DNA of 64,000 bases from NCBI GenBank assembly GCA_947652115.1, contig OX393563.1, positions 10,216,861 through 10,280,860 of the forward strand, given 5' to 3'. The stretch is from Blastomussa wellsi. Its lineage: Eukaryota > Cnidaria > Anthozoa > Scleractinia > Plerogyridae. Below, one piece after another: positions 12,901 to 24,075 of the stretch. How positions within the stretch are numbered: the first letter of the stretch is position 1; every line of letters begins with the position of its first letter. The notes under the pieces are model-generated. The model saw only the letters and a list, made by a program, of their open reading frames with translations, searched no databases and was not told the origin of the DNA. Position numbers and translations under genes: made by a program.

Positions 12901-15900
12901 GAACACTGGGCTCATTCTCATTTCAGAGGTGGGATTTCATTGTCAAGTGGTACTTGTTTCCCCGATTGTAGAGAACAAGGCAGTGTCGTGTCAGTTCTAT
13001 GAAGATAACTGTTCAACATCTTGCTTCCCCTTACAAGATGAATGCATTTTTCAAGCATACCCGTAATTAGTGACAAAAGTGTTGACACATTGTTATTAAT
13101 GAGTAATACTGTCTTTATTTCACCCAACCCTCCACCCTCATTTGCAATACGCTGTCCCCCTATCAAATTAATGTTGTAGCATATTTTTTAAGCCTTTCAT
13201 TGCAACCAAATGGGGATGAGGTATTTTGGAGGGGGGGGGGGGGGGGGTTGCGATTGGGGAATTTTGGAGAGGGTGGGGGTTAGTGAAGGTTTCATTTCTT
13301 ACTTTGTCTGTTTGCTCTACCGCCACCTTTTTAAACAACTGGTTCTAGGGGAACACCAACGTTGTCTGATAAAAATCATGTAGTAAAATTTCCATTTTGT
13401 ATGGTTTCTGTTAGATGGCTTTGGCAACAAGACAAGAATAGACTATGGAACAGGTATTTTTAACATACTGATTTATATTTGAAGTAATTATATGAAATTT
13501 GGTATTCTGATTGGTCAAGGAACTTGGCTTATGACTCTTTAATCACCCTATGAGAGGTGATTATAGGCTTGATCACTAAGCCATATCACCTTTGTCGTCC
13601 AGGCCAGTAAACATGGCAGACTGTTGCTGAATGACGTTTTTGTTTTTTTTAAGGACATCAATTACATTGGGAAGTTTGGAAAATGAACATTGAAGCCTTC
13701 AGACTAAAAATATTCTCCTACAATTATGGTATTCAAGGCAGAAAAGAATCTTCTTAAACTCATTAATAATTCATCACGTTAAAACAAAGGAAATCAGAAC
13801 CGTAACCGTTGTTTGGAAATGTGATCTTAATTAGCATAGATTTTTACGATTTTATTTCTTCGTTTTCTCCATAGAAGAAGATATATCAAACACTTGAGAC
13901 AGTGTTTCATCACATTTCCAAACACCTCGAAGTTCGTCAAAAATACTCCGCTGTGCGTCGTATTTTCAACTCTCTTCTCAGTGTTTGGAAATGTGATGAA
14001 ACACTGTCTCTCGTGTTTGATATATTACATAAACACTGTGCTTTTGTAGATCATGCTGCCATCAAAAACATATGCTGGCAATTCTACAGACCAACATATA
14101 CAAGTCTTGCTGTCTTGCAAAATGTTGCATTTATCATTCATCACCTCCACTTTAATGACTATGTTATTTTTAATTATTAAAATGTTATTGTCATTTGTTT
14201 TTCCATAGGGCATGAAGCTTGTTTTGTTGCATTCTTGTGTTGTTTGTTCAAACTCAGGGTGCTGGACCAAAGTGACTATGTTACAATAGTTTTTAAAGTG
14301 TTTCAAAGGCAAGCAACATTTCAGTTAATAAATAAAAGAGTAAAGGCTCTTAGGCCCAACTGGCTGATAGATTCTGTGGCAGAAAGTGTCTAGGACTGGA
14401 GTATTGCTACTTCCCCACTACCCCCGAATGGGATGCTAGTCCATCACATGTTACTCCCTGACATTCTGTTAGGTTGCCCCAGCAATTAGCCGGTAGTCAT
14501 GTGTATACTCCTGGGTGAAGAGAGGCACTGCCAGAGTAAACAGCCTTGTACAATAATACAACACAGTGACCTCAGCCAGAACTTGCATCCTGGTCATTTG
14601 ATGTGGAGTCTAGTGCACTAACCATTATGCTGCCATGACGTACCATATAATAAATAGACCCACAATATTAACCTCTTACTAACCAAGTGCGAGGGCCGTA
14701 CTGGGTAAGATTGGCCTGAGGTTGTGGCAGTATGGACCTCACTGTGCTCGAGCTGTACAAAAACAACCGAGGGCCAATATTTCTCAGTACGGCTCGAGCA
14801 AGCTAGGGTAGTAAGTAGTTTATTTTATGGCACTCGGGTCATGCATGCTTGTTAGAAACGCACTTTCGGTGATTTGAATTCACAGGTTTTTTTCGCCATA
14901 ACATGTTATGATGCTGCGAACAACTTGGAAAGAATAAGCTACCGTGATTTCAAAACCATTTTTTTTAGTTAGAGTATTTATATAGTATGTTTTCTTAATT
15001 AGAGTATTTATATACGTTTTCTTTCCGCAGTTCTAGTTGCAAGTGTTAAATTATTCAACTTAAGGAAAAATATGTGGCTTAGGGCCATGTCTATTGAAAC
15101 GGTCTGTGTCACTTCATGCTAAGGAAATTGGGATAAGCTCTGGTCTGATGGGCCCAAAAGGCTCATAAGTAGACTTTACCAAATATAACTTGGCAAACTA
15201 TACCCTGAAGCCATGCTTACTTGCATGTTTTCCTCTTGTGATCATAGATCTCTGGATCAGATTACAATTGCCTTAGAAACTCCAGTTTTGCTAATAACGA
15301 GAAGTTCATCTTCTTTGTTGATGTTGTTCTAGCTCTTCATTGTATTTTTTAATTGTCATTTATGCTTGAGTAACATCTTTGTTTGTTTACATTTTAGATA
15401 TTTGGAGCTCATGAGAAGGTTGCAGCTTAGATACCGAATGGAGCCAGCTGGCAGTCAAGGTGTTTGGGGACTAGATGATTTTCAGTTTCTTCCATTCATC
15501 TGGGGGAGCTCTCAGCTGATTGGTTGGTTTGATGAAATACCATTGTATTGTATCGTTATTTCATAACTGTCACCTACATTGTTGTCCAGTATGTGAGGTA
15601 TGGTAAAAGTTTGAGGTACAGAGGTGAAATTTGTTCCTCCAGAAAATGTCCATACCCCTACTACAGAATGTTTTTGGTTTGAACCCCCTCACCCATAATT
15701 CCCTTGAAGGTTTAGGCTTTTGGATATCCCTCCCTCTGGAATTCCTATGGATGTTTCCTGGAACTGGACTATGCTTGTTTCAAGTGAACAGGGATGGCAC
15801 AGTGGTGAGATCATTTGCGTCCAACTAATGTAGCCTGGGTTTGATTCTCAGACCTGGTGTCACGTGAGTTAAGTTGGTTGTTGATTCTCGTCCTCCTTTT

Positions 15901-16940
15901 TTCTCCGGGTTCTCCAGTTTTCCTCCCTCCACAAATTCCAACACTTCTACTGGAAACAGTGGATGAATGGTCATTCTGTGGAAGTACCACTTCAAAGCCA
16001 TTAGTGTTCTTCATAATAGTAATAATATAATCTAGTCATTAACCTTGGTTTCACTAATCCTTCATTTTTAGAATTCCAAACTTGCATGAATGAAACGTCC
16101 ATAGTCTCTGGGCCTGTGGCACCTCCCTCGGAAGCCACTAGTTTATCAGTTTTTAACTGTAAAGTGTTTTTACCCTCATTAAATAAAGTTATAATAATCA
16201 TCATCATCAAGGTTGTGGACAGAAATAAGCTCTCCAGGGGCTCAACCAAGCATCATACCCATCATTTCAGTGGTCTCTGTTTTCTTTGTAGGCCATCCTA
16301 GTATAGAACCAAAGGACTTTGTTCAGCCGACTGTTGTAGAACGTCATTATCAGGAATATATGTTCTTAGGCTGCGTCAAGTTTATTGATGAGGTTGGTAT
16401 CATACATTCTCATCTTTACATAAAGCTTCATGCCTAGTGGCCCATACTGCCAGAGCTTATCCCGGTTTCAGTAGCATTAAGCAGCTAGGAATATTTCTAC
16501 TCCCCCTGGATGGGATGCTAGTCCAACGCAGGGTTACCCCCCAGCATTATGTCGCCGGTACCCATTTATACACCTGGGTGGAGAGAGTCATTATGAGAGT
16601 AAAGTGTCTTGCCCAAGAACACAACGCAGTGCCCCGGCCAGGGCTCGAACCTGGATCGCCCGTTCCGGAGTCCAGCACACTAACCATTAGACCACTGCGC
16701 CTCTCATAGCAAGTATGTACAAACCTTGCAAATTTTATTGAGTTTGGCATATGATATGTTAACAATATTGTAACCATTACTATTTTAATTCGTAATGATG
16801 TTTAATTATAGTTCATCTTGAATTTAAACACCTGTATTTGTATATTATTATTTATTATTCCGTGGCATACGTGTACCTGGACACCCGGTACTGATCATGT
16901 TGGTTGACTGATTGGTTGACTGATTGATTGACTGACTGAC

Positions 16941-16976
<36 letters not shown>

Positions 16977-17922
16977 GGCCATTGATTGATTGATTGACTG
17001 ACTGACTGACTGACTGATGTAGTTAAATTTACATTGTACCCTCCTACACAATTGAGAAATGCAAAAAATCATGTTTTTTCTCCTGTGGCCTTGTTTTTAA
17101 GATGAAAACAGGACCTTTTGCAGAACACTCTAATGTGTTATGGGGTATAAGTTCTGTGAAAATGTGGGAGAAAGTCAACTCTGGGTTGATAAAAATGTAC
17201 AAAGCTGAGGTATGTGTATTAACTTTTAATCATATTTACAAAAATTACATTTAGCAAAAGGTTGCATCCTCGTTACACACTTTCCATAAAGCGGAGGGCG
17301 AGCGTATTAACACATGTTTTTAAATTTCCAAATAAATAAATAATTTTTTTATTACATAATACATTACTTACAGAACACCACCCTGTTTAATTCCACTATA
17401 TTTTACAACTTACTCGATTACTCTCTGTTCGCATTACTAACAATTTATATTTAAAACACAGCAGCTTTTTACGACGTTAACACATGTTTCTTCGTTCTTT
17501 TATTCAGTTTCTGTTGTTTTTCGTACAAATGAAGTGATTGAGGTGAAACTTTCGGGGCTAGGTTATGGCTTATGCATTTAGCCTATTTTTTAAAAAAATT
17601 TGATTGCAATTCGTTGGTTTATTAGTTTTCTTCCTTCGTAAACTGTTGTTTTGTGGTTTATTACTTTTTAAGGGTAATTTGGCTTGTCTCAAAGGCATTA
17701 CTGACTCCACATTCCGTGATGAAGTTCCTTTACTTTTACTTTTTATATGTGAGCTCATATGCGAGCTCTTTTGTAAGGTTTTAATCTAATTACAGACTGT
17801 GCTTGTATTTATTTTCGTTATCATTTTTCCAGGTCCTCTCCAAGTTTCCCGTCATACAGCACTTTGTGTTTGGGACTTTATTTTCTATAGAGGAAGGAGA
17901 AACGTTTAAAAAACCATTGTAA
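9948..17922 (+). CDS. PTPA: Serine/threonine-protein phosphatase 2A activator PTPA (PPP2R4)
   Basis: Eleven exons: 9948-9966, 10078-10148, 11244-11330, 11959-12084, 12483-12564, 13415-13453, 14209-14308, 15398-15522, 16292-16392, 17102-17209 and 17833-17922. They give 315 residues, close to the ~323 of the common human form. PTPA is a peptidyl-prolyl isomerase-like chaperone that activates PP2A catalytic subunits in cytosol and nucleus. Diagnostic blocks are [30 protein letters not shown], the highly conserved [16 protein letters not shown] with [26 protein letters not shown] and [11 protein letters not shown]. All junction phases agree. Intron 7 uses a GC donor (AG/GCAAGC at 14309-14310), and exon 5 has a CAGCAG tandem acceptor (12480-12485) that can drop one Gln. 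Introns hold a palindromic element (10286) and two SINEs (15793, 16440). It is head-to-tail with the RNF213-like gene, about 2.2 kb away. Confidence 0.96.
10286..10547. mobile_element. Palindromic MITE with 9-bp target duplication
   Basis: It begins GGTGGTGGACAAAACACTGA and ends with the exact reverse complement. The interior is a long imperfect palindrome of repeated GGACTACC and TAGTCCAT words. Both sides carry the same 9-mer GTAAAAACC (10277-10285 and 10548-10556). It is in PTPA intron 2 with no coding capacity. A 9-bp duplication fits Mutator-like elements; the superfamily is inferred. Confidence 0.85.
10660..10945 (-). repeat. Decayed SINE and flanking repeat in PTPA intron 2
   Basis: 10851-10945 matches the tRNA-like half of the SINEs at 16440 and 22640 (AAGTGTCTTGC, GAACACAATGCAGTG, then a weak B-box region). 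10741-10761 repeats the sequence that flanks the MITE at 10286. Confidence 0.5.
13225..13250. repeat. Poly-G tract
   Basis: A run of G at 13231-13247 in a G-rich stretch within PTPA intron 5. Such runs are error-prone in assembly and able to form quadruplexes. Confidence 0.9.
14345..14640 (-). mobile_element. tRNA-derived SINE, diverged copy
   Basis: It shares GATGGGATGCTAGTCCA, ATACTCCTGGGTGAAGAGAGG and the CACTAACCATTATGCTGCC head with the better copies at 16440 and 22640. The tRNA-like head is at the right, so it is in reverse orientation. It lies in PTPA intron 7. Confidence 0.7.
15793..16012 (+). mobile_element. tRNA-derived SINE, second family
   Basis: An A-box-like TGGCACAGTGGTGAG (15795-15809) and a B-box-like GGGTTTGATTCTC (15838-15850) at tRNA spacing are followed by a body with TCTCCGGGTTCTCCAGTTTT. 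Its 3' tail carries AATA repeats. It lies in PTPA intron 8. Its body matches the reverse-strand repeat at 44830-44920. Confidence 0.75.
16440..16705 (-). mobile_element. tRNA-derived SINE, well-preserved copy
   Basis: On the minus strand it starts GCGCAGTGGTCTAATGG with an A box, then GGTTCGAGCCC as B box, then TTGGGCAAGACACTTT and a TACACCTGGG/CCCAGGTGTA core. The TTGGGCAAGACACTT word resembles the central domain of animal SINEs of the V-SINE/Deu type; that link is from memory. It lies in PTPA intron 9. Confidence 0.8.
16905..17020. repeat. (TGAT/TGAC)n microsatellite
   Basis: Alternating TGAT and TGAC tetramers broken once by GGCC at 16977-16980, in PTPA intron 9. Confidence 0.95.
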
Positions 17923-18226
17923 AGTTGTCTTGTAGTGTAAATAATGTTTTATTATTTATTTATAGTAAAAAGTGAAAAAGGTTGTAAATTGCGCAGAATA
18001 TGTAACAGAGGAGTAGTTTGATGTGAGAATGCTAGAAATTATTATGATCAGCTGTATAAATCTGTTTTCTATGATTACTGGTCTTGCGTTACATAGCTGC
18101 CTCAGGTCAGAGAATAGTGAGCGAAACTGTTACTTGATTAGAAAATGGCCTTTCCATTGAATCTAGGATTTCAAATGGTGTTTCGTTTCCTTTGCTCGCG
18201 GCCTCGGTTGAGAGGTCTGCTGATGA

Positions 18227-19318
18227 ATTGCCACCCTTGGTTCCGTCAAGGCAAGGTGGCGTCACAGGAGCGAAGGAGAACTGAGCGGAATTTTGGGCTT
18301 TGCGATCGCACGAGGGTTTTGTTGAATAGTGCCAGGTCATACATCAACAACTTTTAATTTACCAAGACGACGAAATTTCACAGGAACTAGGGTTAAGAAC
18401 GGAACTTAACAATTACATGTACACACGTCCACAAGGTAAGGAGCATTCACCAAGAACGCCATGGTTATCATATTGCTGTCAAGATGACGTAACGACGCAA
18501 GAACAAATTTTGTGGTGGTTATGGATGGTGCAGCCATTAAAGATCAGATGCCCCTAATACAGAAACCTCGTCAGAATAATTGCCCTGTGAGTTGAATCTT
18601 ACTGACATTTTATCCACGTCGTACTCTTCAAGGCAGCAATGTAAAATCATCAAAGTGAATGTTATGTGGTGAACGTGGAACTTAACGGAAAAAATTCACT
18701 TTTTGTATCAGGATTTTGTTTTGCGCAGTTTTGCGCAGTTATTCGTGACTGAACTGATATTACTAAGGGAAGATGTAAATTATCGATTTGAAAATCGTTG
18801 GCCGCCTTGGTTTTTTAGTTCCAAGGTAACTGTCAAACTGAAGTATGAAGAGCATATTTTAATATAACAACTTCTCGTACCGTCAAGACAACGCGGCGTC
18901 ACAGGAACCAAGGCGTTCAAGCAAAACACGATGGTGACCAAAATGATCCATACAATGGTTCTGTAGTATTATGCATCTTTATGTTGATATTATGACCAAT
19001 TTGTGTTTGTTTGTTTTTTTTGAAAACCTCGGGTGACGACAAAGTTTAGGAGGGAATTCACCTGATTTCCTCTGTATGGATTTTCTTCTAGTTTGTTGCG
19101 CAACGTACGGGACCTAGTAGCGAATTCAGTGGGCTGAAACAAACACAAGATATTGTAAGGTCACTAAATCAATGTTTATTTGAAAGAAGCCGTTCGCCCC
19201 TTAATTGTCAGAAGTACATAGCGAACATACTTTAATATGCGCTTAAGACGAAATATCAACCCTTGATTCCATCAAGGCAACGTGAAACCACAGGAACTAT
19301 GGGTCACCAACGAAGAAT
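18227..19318. repeat. Diverged copies of a TTGGTTCC...TCACAGGAACCAAGG repeat
   Basis: Related words recur at about 18235-18275, 18361-18395, 18879-18917 and 19259-19300: TTGRTTCC, TCAAGGCAA, a GTGGCGTC-like middle, then CACAGGAAC. Each unit is weakly self-complementary (CCTTGGTTCC / GGAACCAAGG). The stretch 17923-19750 otherwise holds no gene I can support. Confidence 0.5.
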
Positions 19319-19764
19319 GTAAATGTCATCTGAAAAATGTCGGCTCCTTGGTGTCTTTAGTTCTCAAGGCGTCTCCCAAGAAAGTGATAAATGTAAGCTG
19401 AGGTTAGCAGAGGATATTTTGTGCATTAAAAACTATAAATATCCTACAATTATCTTGTGCATTCTCAGTTGTGAATTTCGCCTGGCAATAAAACAGGAGC
19501 GGTACACAGCTCTTTACAAGGTCCCACAGTATTGGCTGAAAAATGATAAACAACAGTAACAATGGACCCCAGTCCTAACACAATTCCTGGTTTTCATGTG
19601 ACGTCATAAAATTCGCTGGGCCAGTTAAATTTTCGTTGCCGCTTGGTGTAAGTTGAACTAAAAATATGTCTTTTCGCAAATTTGTAGAAAGAAGCATTTT
19701 AAATATTTGAGTTGTCCGCCGAATGTGGCATCACGCTGAGTGCCGTGGCAAAGCTGTTTGCAAT

Positions 19765-19893
19765 GGCATGTACTAAAATCAGGAACACCGGAACACCACA
19801 AAACACGGAACACCGGAAATACCATAAAATGCCAATAAATTTCTGGTTTCCGGTGTTCTTTGTTTTGTGGTGTTCCTGGTTTTAGTACATGCC
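19765..19893. mobile_element. Palindromic MITE with 9-bp target duplication
   Basis: It starts GGCATGTACTAAAAT and ends with the complement TTTTAGTACATGCC. The interior arms (CAGGAACACCGGAACACC, CACAAAACACGGAACACC) pair with the right half. Identical 9-mers GTTTGCAAT flank it (19756-19764, 19894-19902). 129 bp, non-coding. Confidence 0.85.
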
Positions 19894-20634
19894 GTTTGCA
19901 ATAACATCCTATTGTATCACTATATTGCACAAGATGCAAATGACTCCTTTGTTTGTCGTTTTGCTTTTTCCCTATGCATTATGACGTCAGCTGCGCCGTT
20001 TTACATGGATCATAAACCAGCTGTTTTGTTTAGAAAAAGCCCATCCTTTCGATTTTCAGCAGTTTGAACATTTAAGATATATTAAATTGTGTTTTGTGAA
20101 TGTATAATAGCTCATGAGCCAAAAGCAGTCGCTATTATAACACAATTAGGTTCCAGATGGTTTCTCAGGCATCACGGCGGCCATATTTGTGTCCTGAGCT
20201 TTATAAATTTTTGGTGGAACGTTTCACCGCACAGACCTGAGACCTGGAGAAATTGTTTATTTAATAAACATCTAGACTATCTGAAATTCTTAACTTCTGT
20301 AGTTAAATTTCTAATTTAGTTTTTAATTGCGTGACAGTGAAAACCACCAATAGAGCTGCGTGCTGTTAAGATCCAATGAAATTAGAGGTTCTGGAGAGCT
20401 ACGAACCATCTCAGAAAATAAACCAGAAGAAAGTAGAGCGATTACACAGGTAGCATGGCAGTGATGTTTTTTGGAAATCTGATGAATCAGAACTCTGGCC
20501 AAACATTCAGACTGGTGAGTACTTGAATTTGTTTCCAATTTGAGATGAAATTCAAGACTTAAAACGAAAAAAGGTCTAACAACAAACTGGCCTGCCTACG
20601 CGGACTTAACATTCGTCATAGGGTTTACGGTTGT

Positions 20635-20720
20635 CTCGCCCGAAGTACGTTTATCCCGGAACCGTTTCGCCCGAACTCAAAGTCGTTTCGCCCGGAAAAA
20701 AGTCGATTCGCCCGAAGTTT
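20635..20720. repeat. Short tandem repeat TTTCGCCCGAA
   Basis: Four imperfect units of TCGCCCGAA or TCGCCCGGAA spaced by about 17-30 bases lead into the left terminal repeat of the element at 20701. Confidence 0.7.
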
Positions 20721-21384
20721 TCTTAAAGCAAATTACGGAGTATTTGTTGCATAATTTTGTCGCATTTCATATCAAATGTGTCACATAAATCCGTTTGCAC
20801 GATGTGGCTTGTTTTATTTAGCAAATCGAAAAATGTTTAATTGGGAAATCAAGCACGTAAGTAGAGTGGTAAGAAGATTGTTCCGTACGACATGTTATTT
20901 AACGATGTTTATTTAAGTATACGAGACTACAGCTTCTTCGAAATAAAAAAAAAAGATAAACTCGTGCGATGTATAGTAGGTGATCAAAAGATTTTATTTG
21001 ACCCTGTGGTATTGAAATCGGCAAAATTGGGCGTTGGTTTTAATGATCGTATGCAAATTTCCTTCATTGATTTTGTGATTGTTGCTCGGTTACGTGTAAC
21101 GAGCTTGCAAGAAATTCATGACACCATGAACCATATCGTCAGAGTGTAATGCCAAATTTTATTGACCATTATATGGAAAAATTTCCGCACAGCCCCCTAC
21201 ATTACAGTGGAAATTCACCTTTACTGTGCAAGTAAAACCGAATTTCATCGCGGTCTTTTTTCTCTTTTCCTCCCTTTCCCTGCTCCATTCTTCTCTCTTT
21301 ATCAGTCCCTTCTCCACTTTTTTCATGTCCCCAGCCCCTCGTTACTCGTTACTTTGCTTTAAGAAAACTTCGGGCGAATCGACT
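20701..21384. mobile_element. DNA transposon with 32-bp perfect terminal inverted repeats
   Basis: AGTCGATTCGCCCGAAGTTT followed by TCTTAAAGCAAA (20701-20732) is exactly inverted at 21353-21384. The interior has an 85-codon frame at 20892-21149 (LFNDVYLSIRDYSFFEI...) that I do not recognise. No transposase motif is seen, so it is non-autonomous. Its right end abuts the amidohydrolase-like fragment. Confidence 0.75.
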
Positions 21385-21961
21385 GAAGAGAAGGAAACTA
21401 GATGCCAACAAAGAGATCAATGAAGCAACTTTTCATGTCCCAGACGCAATTACCGCCTACCAAAACTACACCAGTTTCATCAACAAAGCGCGATTGGCTA
21501 TTTCAGATCGCGGTTTTCTCCTCGATATCCACGGCCAAGAACACAGCCCTGGGAGGACGGAGCTTGGCTACCTCATTTCTGGGAGTAAACTCGACAGTGG
21601 AGACTATACCATAGCAGCCAATTCGATCAGAAGCTTTGGCCACAACTGGTGTGGGAATGACGAAGTTTGCTTCAAAGATTTCGTCCAAGGGAAGAGAAGT
21701 CTCGGCCACTTTATGAATGAACAACGGCTTGATGCTGTACCCTCCCCTCAAGACCAGAGTCCAAACGGGGAACGCTATAACTCAGGACGATACACCGTGA
21801 AGGCATATGGATCAAGATACGGAGGCGACATCGATGCCATCCAAATGGGATTTGATTCTGCCTTACGGTATCGATGGCGAGGTAACCTCGCTGCACAAAA
21901 TGCAACAACTAGAGCCATTCTACGTTTCTGTCAGTTGAACTATGGAACATGTAACTTTTAG
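21383..21961 (+). pseudogene. N-formylglutamate amidohydrolase-like fragment, 5' truncated
   Basis: The open frame gives 192 residues ending at TAG. In order it shows LKRRKLDANKEINEAT (the metal-site K-D-N-R region of the family, here with K for R), LLDIHGQEH (catalytic D-x-HG-type motif), RTELGYLISG, SLGHFMN, AVPSPQ, NGERYNSGRYTVKAYGSR (canonical copies have GGY) and DAIQMGF (canonical copies have QIE or QME). No upstream ATG exists; the frame runs straight into the terminal inverted repeat at 21353-21384, so the N-terminal third is gone. An intron acceptor at TTTGCTTTAAG is possible but lies inside the repeat. The family placement is from remembered motifs; loss of key residues and the truncation favour a pseudogene. 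Confidence 0.55.
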
Positions 21962-22640
21962 TCTGTCAAAACTCAGCGAAGCCAAAATTTGTTTTGTAAT
22001 CCCAACTTTTCAGTCTTTGCAATTGGTGACTGGATTTTATGGAAAGTGGGTCAATGATCAATTAATGAGTTTTAAAAGACTTTGTTTTAAGTGTCAGATT
22101 TGCCTTAAAAACGGTCCGAGCTAGAAAGGAGAAGAGAAAAAATCGCTAAACGAAGGATAAGAGAATGGAGTAAGATAAAACAGAAGACATTCCTTTTATT
22201 TTATCTGGAGATAGATTCGGGCGAGAGAAAACTTACAGGCAGAGTTTCGCTCAAATTCGCGACTGATCCGGTTTTTATAAACCCAAACATAACATGAAAA
22301 GGACGTTCATCAAATAGTCGGCCTTTCATTTAGCTGCATAGAAATAAGTCTGCAAAAAGAAGGAAGATATAGCGTCAAGCTGTGTGTGCACTGTCCGCTT
22401 TTCTTTTGTTTCATTCCTCTGATCTTTTGGTTCTGTTTCGATGAATCACTTGCCCTCCATGGAGGCTATACTTAAATTCATCAACTGCACTTCAATATGA
22501 TGCATATTTTCGTTCTTTTTTTTTTTCAGTTTTGTTTCGTCTGTGTTTTTCAACCAAAACAATTTATTCACATTTATTCGTTCAATCATTTTTCTCACCA
22601 TTGTATCATGGTATTTTTCACCTTAACTTGTTGTCAGGAG
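21962..22640. other. Intergenic, nothing recognised
   Basis: AT-rich, no long frame, no tRNA and no clear repeat besides a GA-rich stretch near 22120-22200. Confidence 0.5.
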
Positions 22641-22905
22641 GCATTTAGCTTGGCCAATATAGCCGCAGCTTATCCCAGTTTCCGAAGCATGAAGCGAGTA
22701 GGAGTATTTCTACTCCCCCTGGATGGGATGCTAGTCCATCGCAGGGTTACCCCCAGCATTTTGCCAGCTTCCATTTATACACCTGGGTCGAAAGGGGCAC
22801 TGGCTTGTGTGGCTTGCCCAAGAACACAACGCATTTCCCCAGCCGAGGCTCGAACTCGGACCCGTTCGATCCGGACTCCAGCGTACTAACCATTAGGCCG
22901 CCGGG
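22640..22905 (-). mobile_element. tRNA-derived SINE, near full length
   Basis: Same family as 16440-16705. On the minus strand it starts GGCGGCCTAATGGTTAG, with the tRNA-like head at 22840-22905. It ends in the GCTTATCCCAGTTTCCGAAG tail at the left. Confidence 0.8.
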
Positions 22906-23388
22906 CCGTGTGTTATCGGGAGGCTACCTTATAACTGGGAGGGGTTTTATATTAAAGTACATTTCGAATATGTATATTTTTATAGTTTTGCATTAGGGGC
23001 TGACCATTCTAGAAACCTGGTGGGCAAGATATTTCGTTTCCTTCCCAGTGCTCTACAGGATAATTTTTTTCCATTTGTAACATTTTTTTTTTCTTTCTTA
23101 GAGCTGTGCAAGAATTTTTTTCCTTCATTTGCGGTACATGCAATTTTTTTCTTCTGACGAGCGCTTGCAGGAAATTGTTTTTCAAAATTACCCATCCCCC
23201 CTGCTGTTTATCTTATAGGGAAACAATGCCTACTTGTCCCTCTGATTCTCCCCACTTAATCAAAAGTTGCAATTTGTTCATTTGCAAGATAAGGTTAAGT
23301 CTGCATACGAGCCCAGTGGCCCATCCAACCTCGTTCATCCCGCCCCGGGGCGGGAAGATGAAGAGAGACCCTGGGGCCCATCATGCCG

Positions 23389-23476
23389 TAGTCTCCTACG
23401 CAGGCGTTACACTTGTCCCCACTAAGTGGGGACGAGTGGTAACGCAATCCCCTAATAACGCCTGCGAAGGAGGCTA
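23389..23476. mobile_element. Palindromic MITE inserted at the edge of a SINE
   Basis: Ends TAGTCTCCTACGCAGGCGTT and AACGCCTGCGAAGGAGGCTA are inverted copies. The centre is a CCCCACTTAGTGGGG-type palindrome (CCCCACTAAGTGGGG). Flanking 9-mers ATCATGCCG are identical (23380-23388, 23477-23485). The right flank continues as SINE sequence. Confidence 0.85.
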
Positions 23477-24075
23477 ATCATGCCGAAGCTTATCCCGGTT
23501 TCCTCAGCATGAAAGGACTGGATGGGATGCTAGTCCATCGCAGGGTTACCTCGCCGGTTTCCATTTATACATCTGGGTGAAGAGAGGCACTTTAAGGCCC
23601 CATTTATATGGTCTCGGGTACCCGAGACAACCTTCCCCCCGAGTTACCCTGGGTGAGCTAACTTTTCACTAAAACGTTCAAAAATTCTACCAACCGTTTT
23701 CATGATCATACCCGAGTTGTCTCGGGGCGCGAGACGACTCGGGTAGGCGAGTTGCCTCGTCTCGGCAGGTAGGGTAACCCTGGCAGGCGGGACAACTTTT
23801 TCTCAATTTCAACACTTTGGCTCGGCTACCCGAAACAACTGATTGAGTGGCGAGTGTCACGTAGTGTCCGGTTTTCAGCAAGGCATCCAGTGATCGAATG
23901 AACGAAAGAAATTCAAATGAAGAAGGATAACTGGCGACTTGTACATCAAACAAGGTCAACTTTTACTCAGCCGACAGGGACAATTTCTTGTCATATAAAC
24001 GCTCGATAAAGTTGCCTCGGGGGTAGGGTTGTCTCGGGTACCCGGACCAGTGCCCTAACCATGAGGCCACAGCAC
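23477..24075. mobile_element. SINE copy split by a TIR transposon
   Basis: SINE words at 23486-23598 (CTTATCCCGGTTTCC, GATGGGATGCTAGTCCATCG, TCTGGGTGAAGAGAGG) resume at 24046-24072 (CAGTGCCCTAACCATGAGG). Between them, about 23600-24043, lies an element with ends GGTCTCGGGTACCCGAGACA and GGTTGTCTCGGGTACCCGGA that are inverted copies. Its interior has a minus-strand 90-codon frame (23687-23959) I cannot assign. Confidence 0.7.

Noticed and set aside
16620..16700. tRNA-like A and B boxes
   Set aside because: Embedded in a repeated SINE with other copies in the window and no cloverleaf acceptor stem, so not a tRNA gene.
20635..20720. Regular repeats TTTCGCCCGAA resembling a repeat-spacer array
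   Set aside because: Units are short, imperfect and attached to a transposon end; a eukaryotic context rules out CRISPR.
23687..23959. 90-codon minus-strand frame in the TIR element
   Set aside because: Located wholly in a repeat, no transposase motif; not called as a gene.
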